NCBI GenBank assembly: GCA_016283985.1
Contig: JAEENZ010000158.1
Coordinates: 1-10,634, forward strand
Reading direction: 5' to 3'
Source: Bacteroidales bacterium
GTDB taxonomy: Bacteria > Bacteroidota > Bacteroidia > Bacteroidales > UBA932
DNA: 10,634 bases
Shown: piece by piece, positions 6,640 to 10,634 of the stretch
Position numbering within the stretch: the stretch's first letter is position 1
Layout: every line of letters starts with the position of its first letter
Made by a program: the position numbers and the translations under genes
The notes under the pieces: generated by a model
Seen by the model: only the letters and a program-made list of their open reading frames with translations
Told to the model about the DNA's origin: nothing
Database searches by the model: none

Positions 6640-6713
6640 TAGATTTCTATCCGTCAGGGCCTCTAAGGGTGCTATCATCTGCGCTACAAGGAAAAGCGAA
6701 AAAAAACCTTTCT

Positions 6714-6753
6714 GTAATCAACAATGTATCATAAGGATAGGGTTGTTGATTGC
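6714..6753. repeat. Perfect 9-bp inverted repeat, 18-base spacer
   Basis: AATCAACAA (6716-6724) and TTGTTGATT (6743-6751) are exact inverted copies. The pairing can be extended by a T-G and a G-C pair to 6714/6753. No T-run follows, so it is not a normal terminator. It lies between the integrase remnant and the beta-barrel gene and could be a recombinase arm site, an operator or a remnant of a small RNA. Confidence 0.55.
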
Positions 6754-6802
6754 CTCAAAACGGCATTGATGGGCGTTCTGTGGCACATTTCTTGAACATC
6801 AT

Positions 6803-6830
6803 ATAGTACAAGTATTAGTTTTTGTACTAT
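6803..6830. promoter_or_regulatory. 9-bp inverted repeat overlapping the promoter and start codon of the beta-barrel gene
   Basis: ATAGTACAA (6803-6811) and TTGTACTAT (6822-6830) are perfect inverted copies with a 10-base spacer. The right arm contains the TTTG of a -7-like element (TA at 6816-6817, three bases, TTTG at 6821-6824) and the first two bases of the ATG at 6829. This geometry suits an operator bound by a dimeric regulator, or an RNA hairpin that hides the start codon if transcription begins farther upstream. Confidence 0.5.
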
Positions 6831-7365
6831 GAAGAACATTTTATTAAGTATTTTGTTTTTAACATCGGCAGTCTTTGCTCAAGCTCAAACAAAATCCGTT
6901 ACTCTTGATTTGCTTGGTTCTTCCGGAATAGCCGGTGTGTCTTTTGATTCACGATTCAAAGGGAATCACGGATTCGGGTATAATGTAGGACTCTCCTATG
7001 CCTACGGGACGGGGACTCTCAGCAGCTATTCAGTGAATGGGATAGGAATTCCTCTGGAAATCAACTATCTCCTAGGGCAGCGGAATAGCCATTTGGTTCT
7101 TGGACTTGGCATGACAAATGGTATTTACAAGTATTCGGCTAAGTCTATCATAATAGGATATGGTGATGACGCGACTGATATTAAGACTGAACAAACCAGT
7201 GGCACTGCTTGGGGGTACAATTTCTTTGGTGATATAGGATACCGTTTCCAGAAGGAGAAAGGTTTCACATTCGGTGCAGGCATCAAGCCAACATTCACAT
7301 TTGACAATGGAAAGATAAACGAACGTTGGTTTATGCCCTATCTAAGTTTCGGTATCTCATTCTAA
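6829..7365 (+). CDS. Small exported outer-membrane beta-barrel protein
   Basis: This 178-residue protein has a signal peptide at 1-20 (MKNILLSILFLTSAVFAQAQ). The rest is alternating strands with aromatic ends and Gly-rich turns: TLDLLGSSGIAGVSFDSRF, GFGYNVGLSYAYGTG, LVLGLGMTNGIY, YNFFGDIGYRF, FTFGAGIKPTFTFD and a final PYLSFGISF ending in Phe, the usual outer-membrane C-terminal signature. About eight strands are likely, as in small OmpX/OmpA-like barrels. No enzyme or ligand motif is seen. The codons (TTA, TTT, ATT, AGT) are far AT-richer than those of the neighbouring genes, which suggests transfer with the integrase remnant. It has its own inverted-repeat control region and its own terminator, so it is probably a single-gene unit. 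Confidence 0.82.
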   Translation: MKNILLSILFLTSAVFAQAQTKSVTLDLLGSSGIAGVSFDSRFKGNHGFGYNVGLSYAYGTGTLSSYSVNGIGIPLEINYLLGQRNSHLVLGLGMTNGIYKYSAKSIIIGYGDDATDIKTEQTSGTAWGYNFFGDIGYRFQKEKGFTFGAGIKPTFTFDNGKINERWFMPYLSFGISF

Positions 7366-7390
7366 ATAGTTTAACATAAACTCTTAAAGT

Positions 7391-7420
7391 GATACACCCT
7401 TGTAGGATGTATCATTTTTT
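7391..7420 (+). terminator. Intrinsic terminator of the beta-barrel gene
   Basis: GATACACCC (7391-7399) pairs with GGATGTATC (7405-7413) around TTGTA with one mismatch, followed after one base by six T. It lies 25 bases after the stop at 7365. Confidence 0.88.
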
Positions 7421-7570
7421 GTATGAAGACTGTGAAGATTCGGCGGTATCACAGAATTTGCAAGTTTTTGGATAGTTTGCTCTTGTCAGAGAGGTGGGAG
7501 ATCGGTTCCCATTTGTTCCCTATCAAGAGCTCAGGGAATCTTGGAAGATCGATTCTAACTACTTGATATA
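7421..7570. other. Non-coding AT-rich stretch with GTTCCC-type repeats
   Basis: No credible gene is seen here on either strand. Short repeated words occur: GTTCCC at 7505-7510 and 7515-7520, and the inverted AGGGAA at 7532-7537, with GAGCTC (7527-7532) between. Such clustered short repeats could be recombinase arm or core sites left from the element, but this is only suggestive. Together with the terminators on both sides it makes up the gene-free region 7366-7702. Confidence 0.3.
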
Positions 7571-7601
7571 AAACAAAAAAACCACCTCGCAGGGTAGTTT
7601 C
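7571..7601 (-). terminator. Inverted terminator copy 2
   Basis: Read on the minus strand it is AACTACC-CTGCGA-GGTGGTT followed by a run of T (plus-strand A-run at 7575-7581). The stem differs from copies 1 and 3 by a paired change (G-C to A-T), and the six-base loop is identical. It would stop leftward transcription, but no minus-strand gene is visible just to its right. On the plus strand the same bases still form a hairpin but lack a T-run. Confidence 0.65.
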
Positions 7602-7634
7602 GGATATATAGAGAAGGTTGTTGTTCGCGGGTGA

Positions 7635-7672
7635 TTTCTGAACTGCCCTGCGAGGCGGTTTTTCTTTTTTTT
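7635..7672 (+). terminator. Terminator copy 3, direct repeat of the tRNA terminator
   Basis: AACTGCC (7641-7647) pairs with GGCGGTT (7654-7660) around CTGCGA, followed by a broken run of T to 7672. It is identical to copy 1 over 7640-7663. It would stop rightward transcription from the element before the promoter at 7674. With copy 2 it can also form one long imperfect hairpin (7575-7599 with 7641-7663). Confidence 0.75.
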
Positions 7673-7673
7673 A

Positions 7674-7681
7674 TATATTTG
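7674..7681 (+). promoter_or_regulatory. Bacteroidetes -7 element (TATATTTG)
   Basis: TATATTTG matches TAnnTTTG fully, begins right after the T-run of terminator copy 3, and is 21 bases before the proposed TTG start at 7703. The expected -33 position falls inside the terminator hairpin and has no TTTG, so only the -7 half is supported. Confidence 0.5.
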
Positions 7682-7702
7682 AAGCGTTCAAACACTCTTG
7701 CC

Positions 7703-10078
7703 TTGAAACGCTTACGCAATATCGCCCTGTCCGTTCTCCTGCTGCTGTCTCCGCTTGCGGAAGACACGGGGCTGGCACAGGTTGCGCCTGATTCGCTGCT
7801 GCTGCGTTTCAAGTCTTACTCGGCCTGGCGCTCCCCCGAAAAGGTGTATCTGCATTTCGACCGGAGCTGCTATACGGCCGGGGAGACGATATGGTTCCGG
7901 GGCTGGATTCAGGAGGCATCGGCCCTGTCCCTTCTCCCTCCGAGCAACTTCCTTTATGCCGAACTGCTTGACGGACGCGGCGAGGTTGTGGTCAGGGTAA
8001 AAATCAAGCGGACGAACGATGCCTTCCCGGGGTGCATGGACCTTCCGGATAATCTGGAAACGGGATTCTACACCATCAGGGCCTATACGCTTTGGCAGCT
8101 TAACGGCTCCGAAGACTATCTTTTCAACGACAGAATCCGTATCATCGGTGGCAAAAAAAGGGAGGACACCCCCAAATCTTCGTCTTCCGACATTGCAATC
8201 AGTTTTTGGCCCGAAAGCGGCCGATACTTCGCCGGGCAGAGTTCGGTAATAGGTTTCAAGGCGGTAGACAATCTTGGCAGGAGCGTGGATTTCAGCGGCA
8301 CCCTTGTAAGTGACGGAGGCGAAACCCTGGAACCGGTCCTTACCGTCCATGACGGCATGGGGGTCTTCTCCTTCCTGCCGCAGCAGGGCAAGACGTACAG
8401 CCTTATGGATGCTTCCGGCAAGAAATATCCTCTGCCGCCGCCCGCTGAAGAAGGGGCCCTGCTGCAACTCCACGTCCGCCCGGGCCGATACTATATAAGC
8501 GCCCTCGGTTATGGCGGCGGAGCGGCAAGCCTTCTGGTCCGCGATGCCGCCGAGCTTCGGCCGGTCTCAAATATCGAGCTTGGCGGCAAGGTGTCAACTT
8601 TCGTGATTGATAAATCTTATTTTCGTCCGGGTATCAATCACTTCCTGATTGTCGATTCCCGGGGACGGATAATGGCTGAAAGGCTTTTCTTCGTCCGCGA
8701 CAGCGAAGCTCCCCTTTGCAAGTTGGAGATGACGACCTTCCTTCCAACACCAAGAGCGCTTACAAAAGCGGTCGTTTCCTTGAATAAACCCGACGGGACT
8801 CCGCTGGAAGGGATCTGTTCGGTGTCAGTCGTCAGAGGGACTCTCAAGAACTGGCAGCAAAGTGACGGGATATCCTCCTACATGGGTTTGAGCAGCGAAC
8901 TGAAAGGCAATATCAACAAACCGTATTATTATTTCGACCCGGAGATCCCCGAGAAGGAGAGAGACGCTGCGCTGGACCTGCTCATGATGATCCAGGGATG
9001 GCGCTTCTACGATTTGGAAAAGATGGCAGGCAGGGGAGACTTCAAAATCAGGCATCGCAGGGAGCTGGCTCAGGAGATACGAGGAAGCGTTTCGAGCGGG
9101 CGCTCCCCCAAGATACCCGAGAACTATTCATTCACCTTCATGATTCCCAAGCAGAAGGTAATGAATTATCTGCAGGTCGAAAGGGGCAGGTATTTCATCA
9201 TCGACAGCCTTGATTTCCAAGAGAATACCGAGATGCTGATAAATATCGGCAAGCTGCCCAGGGGGAAGCGTTATTTCCCGAATTGGGACGGCGATCCCGT
9301 TGCGGGTCCGTATATTTACAAGCCGGCCCCCGGTTTTTCGGACGAAACGAAACTGACGCCGCCGACCATGAGAGATCTCGCCCCCGGCGATACTTTGCAG
9401 GCGGCGGTCGTCATAGCGTCCTATGGCGATGACGACGTGCTGGTCTTCGGCAGAAGTTACCGGGAGGATCTTACCACGTACAAGGACTGGACCCTGATAG
9501 AGTACCTGAACGTGACGAAGCCCATATTCGAATACGACGGCGATAACATGTACAACCGCAACAAGCGAAGAAGCACGTCGTATTCCGATGATTTCGAAAG
9601 CGATTTCGACGCCGATGAAGAAGATGACGAAAGAGGAAAGGTGAAACTCATCGTGGAAGACAATGAGGAGGCCTGGTGGAGTTATGATCAGGTGCGTCTG
9701 GAAGATCTTCGTTCGCTGAGTATCGCCACGCAGGCCGATCCCATTTATGGCGGCGACGGCGGCGTCGTACATATCACAATGAAGCCCGGAGGCAGACAAC
9801 GCTACTTCGACCGCGACCCTTCGCTGCTGTATTTTGTTCCTCTCGGCTATCAGGTTCCGCGATATTTTGATTCACCCCGTTACGACCGGGGGGAGGATTT
9901 CGGATATGACGCCCGCAACACGATTCTGTGGGCCCCCGAAGTGGTCATTGATGACGGACGTGGAACAATTGAATTCTGCAACAGCGACAGGCCGGACTTC
10001 CCCTACGTTATCCGGATCGAGGGCATGAGCGCAGACGGCCGGCCCTTCTCCCGCCACTGCATCGTCGATCCGAAATAG
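7703..10078 (+). CDS. Large exported protein, MG2-like N-terminus and TonB-plug-like C-terminus
   Basis: This 791-residue protein belongs to a Bacteroidetes family of about 800-900 residue envelope proteins that look like the front of a TonB-dependent receptor without the barrel. Residues 1-26 (MKRLRNIALSVLLLLSPLAE onward, ending at GLAQ) are a signal peptide. At about 45-150 is a macroglobulin-like MG2 domain with the hallmark EKVYLHFDRSCYTAGETIWF. Further beta-sandwich segments follow, then from about 575 a plug-like region containing YGGDGGVVHITMKPGG (682-697) and FVPLGYQVPRYFDSPRYD. An acidic Ser/Asp/Glu insert lies near 620-645. The frame is open back to 7631, but that part reads through the terminator repeat, so I chose the TTG at 7703, which gives a good signal peptide; no in-frame ATG exists nearby. 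The role (outer-membrane transport or surface assembly) is inferred; no catalytic motif is seen. Confidence 0.8.
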   Translation: MKRLRNIALSVLLLLSPLAEDTGLAQVAPDSLLLRFKSYSAWRSPEKVYLHFDRSCYTAGETIWFRGWIQEASALSLLPPSNFLYAELLDGRGEVVVRVKIKRTNDAFPGCMDLPDNLETGFYTIRAYTLWQLNGSEDYLFNDRIRIIGGKKREDTPKSSSSDIAISFWPESGRYFAGQSSVIGFKAVDNLGRSVDFSGTLVSDGGETLEPVLTVHDGMGVFSFLPQQGKTYSLMDASGKKYPLPPPAEEGALLQLHVRPGRYYISALGYGGGAASLLVRDAAELRPVSNIELGGKVSTFVIDKSYFRPGINHFLIVDSRGRIMAERLFFVRDSEAPLCKLEMTTFLPTPRALTKAVVSLNKPDGTPLEGICSVSVVRGTLKNWQQSDGISSYMGLSSELKGNINKPYYYFDPEIPEKERDAALDLLMMIQGWRFYDLEKMAGRGDFKIRHRRELAQEIRGSVSSGRSPKIPENYSFTFMIPKQKVMNYLQVERGRYFIIDSLDFQENTEMLINIGKLPRGKRYFPNWDGDPVAGPYIYKPAPGFSDETKLTPPTMRDLAPGDTLQAAVVIASYGDDDVLVFGRSYREDLTTYKDWTLIEYLNVTKPIFEYDGDNMYNRNKRRSTSYSDDFESDFDADEEDDERGKVKLIVEDNEEAWWSYDQVRLEDLRSLSIATQADPIYGGDGGVVHITMKPGGRQRYFDRDPSLLYFVPLGYQVPRYFDSPRYDRGEDFGYDARNTILWAPEVVIDDGRGTIEFCNSDRPDFPYVIRIEGMSADGRPFSRHCIVDPK

Positions 10079-10135
10079 TCGACCAGTGTCTGAAATTTAA
10101 GGATTCCATCGAAAAGGCAGGCAAGATGTTTATCG

Positions 10136-10633
10136 TCAAATAAGCAACAGTCTGCGAAGCAAATGCATCCTGGCCCATCTCGGGGCGACCTGCGGAATCA
10201 TCCGGCTCTTTGGAGCATTTGAACATATCCGGTAGGAGCGCACACTGACATCAATTCCCAGCTCATGCATCGAGGCGACAAAACGGTCCTCGAAGTCGGC
10301 CTCTACAATACGGCGTGCAAAGTTTAGGTTAAGACGCCCTCCATAACTCACGCATCCCACCGCTCCCGGGCGGATCTTGGGACGTCCGAGTATGAAATCG
10401 ACATCTTTTACATAGTGTCTCATTTCTTCCGGAAGGTCGATAACGCCGATGTTGGACATGGTTTGAGAGCAATACAGGTCGCCCTTATGGGTTTTGATAT
10501 AATTGATTACAGGCTTTTTGATGAAGAGTGGGATACGCCTGATGGCGGGATTGTCTTCGAGCGCGACATTGCCGGCGACCCGGGTTGTAAGTCGGCCCGG
10601 CTATGCAAAGATCTGTTTCTGACGTTTCACCTC
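10136..10633 (-). pseudogene. C-terminal part of a condensation-domain-like acyltransferase, with in-frame stop
   Basis: From the right edge inward the minus-strand frame reads EVKRQKQIFA, then TAG at 10603-10601, then PGRLTTRVAGNVALEDNPAI and on through RRIPLFIKKPVINYIK, SQTMSNIGVIDLPEEM and LNLNFARRIVEADFEDRF to a TGA at 10136. The pattern NPxxRxxPLFIK, TMSNIGxxxxPEEM and a final strand-plus-helix block is that of the C-terminal half of alcohol-acetyltransferase/NRPS-condensation-like proteins. Sequence on both sides of the TAG fits the family in the same frame, so a nonsense change rather than a frameshift is likely. The ATG at 10459 lies inside a conserved SNIG block and is not a natural start. 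The N-terminal part with the HHxxxD site lies beyond the window. The last 25 residues look divergent. A sequencing error at the TAG is possible. Confidence 0.55.
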
Positions 10634-10634
10634 T

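Larger units (their letters stand above)
6311..7663. mobile_element. Probable decayed integrative element between direct repeats next to a tRNA pair
   Basis: The segment is bounded by direct repeats 6311-6339 and 7635-7663 (28 of 29 bases identical, 24 in one run), both lying in a terminator directly downstream of the tRNA pair. Inside are the C-terminal piece of a tyrosine recombinase, an exported beta-barrel gene whose codons are visibly AT-richer than the flanks, and several inverted repeats. That combination fits a genomic-island remnant with attL/attR in the terminator. What is seen is the repeats, the remnant and the base-composition shift; integration itself is inferred. It could instead be two unrelated terminators of one repeat family. 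Confidence 0.45.

Noticed and set aside
7480..7520. Possible tRNA fragment (AGAGGTGGGAGATCGGTTCCC)
   Set aside because: It looks faintly like a tRNA 3' half, but no acceptor stem or consistent T-arm can be drawn.
6301..7700. CRISPR-like array formed by the repeated hairpin
   Set aside because: There are only three copies, with unequal spacing and mixed orientation, each with a T-run. No cas genes are present.
7631..7702. N-terminal extension of the MG2/plug gene
   Set aside because: It is the translated terminator repeat plus the promoter box. The signal peptide begins only at 7703.
9128..9799. 223-codon minus-strand open frame within the MG2/plug gene
   Set aside because: It lies wholly opposite a convincing coding region and shows no signal peptide, motif or promoter.

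Overview
The window looks like a chromosomal segment of a fairly GC-rich member of the Bacteroidales/Bacteroidota. The grounds are: several promoters of the Bacteroidetes type (TTTG, 19-base spacer, TAnnTTTG), the best one ahead of a tRNA pair; start regions with no obvious Shine-Dalgarno sequence; and protein families typical of the phylum (a lipoprotein-like NlpC/P60 peptidase, a large exported protein with an MG2-like N-terminus and a TonB-plug-like C-terminus, a histidine-type phosphatase, and an exported beta-barrel). Genus cannot be fixed from the sequence alone.

Left part (1-6065), ordinary chromosome. The 5' end of a small conserved gene (minus) is followed by a C40 endopeptidase with a bacterial SH3 domain (minus). 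That gene is divergent from a two-gene plus-strand unit: a PBP4-type D-Ala-D-Ala carboxypeptidase (dacB) and a small exported protein of unknown function. A NahK-like sugar kinase (minus) converges on this unit, and the two stop codons share one palindromic hexamer, CTATAG. Divergent from the kinase is a second two-gene unit: a Gly/Ala-rich membrane protein and a histidine-acid-phosphatase-family enzyme. The themes are peptidoglycan turnover, amino-sugar salvage and periplasmic phosphate release.

Middle part (6066-7702), a tRNA locus followed by an accessory patch. A strong promoter drives tRNA-Gln(CTG) and tRNA-Met(CAT), which end at an intrinsic terminator. That terminator occurs three times in 1.35 kb: copies 1 (6311-6341) and 3 (7635-7672) are direct repeats sharing 24 identical bases, and copy 2 (7571-7601) is inverted and carries a compensatory base-pair change in its stem. 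Between the outer copies lie the C-terminal remnant of a tyrosine recombinase, two perfect 9-bp inverted repeats (one overlapping a start codon), and a visibly AT-richer gene for a small exported beta-barrel protein with its own terminator. The best reading is a decayed integrative element that entered at the tRNA-operon terminator. An invertible segment or a dispersed terminator-repeat family are the alternatives.

Right part (7703-10634). A 791-residue exported MG2/TonB-plug-like protein appears to start at a TTG codon just downstream of the third terminator. Converging on it from the right edge is the C-terminal end of a condensation-domain-like acyltransferase, whose reading frame has an in-frame TAG and is therefore probably a pseudogene.
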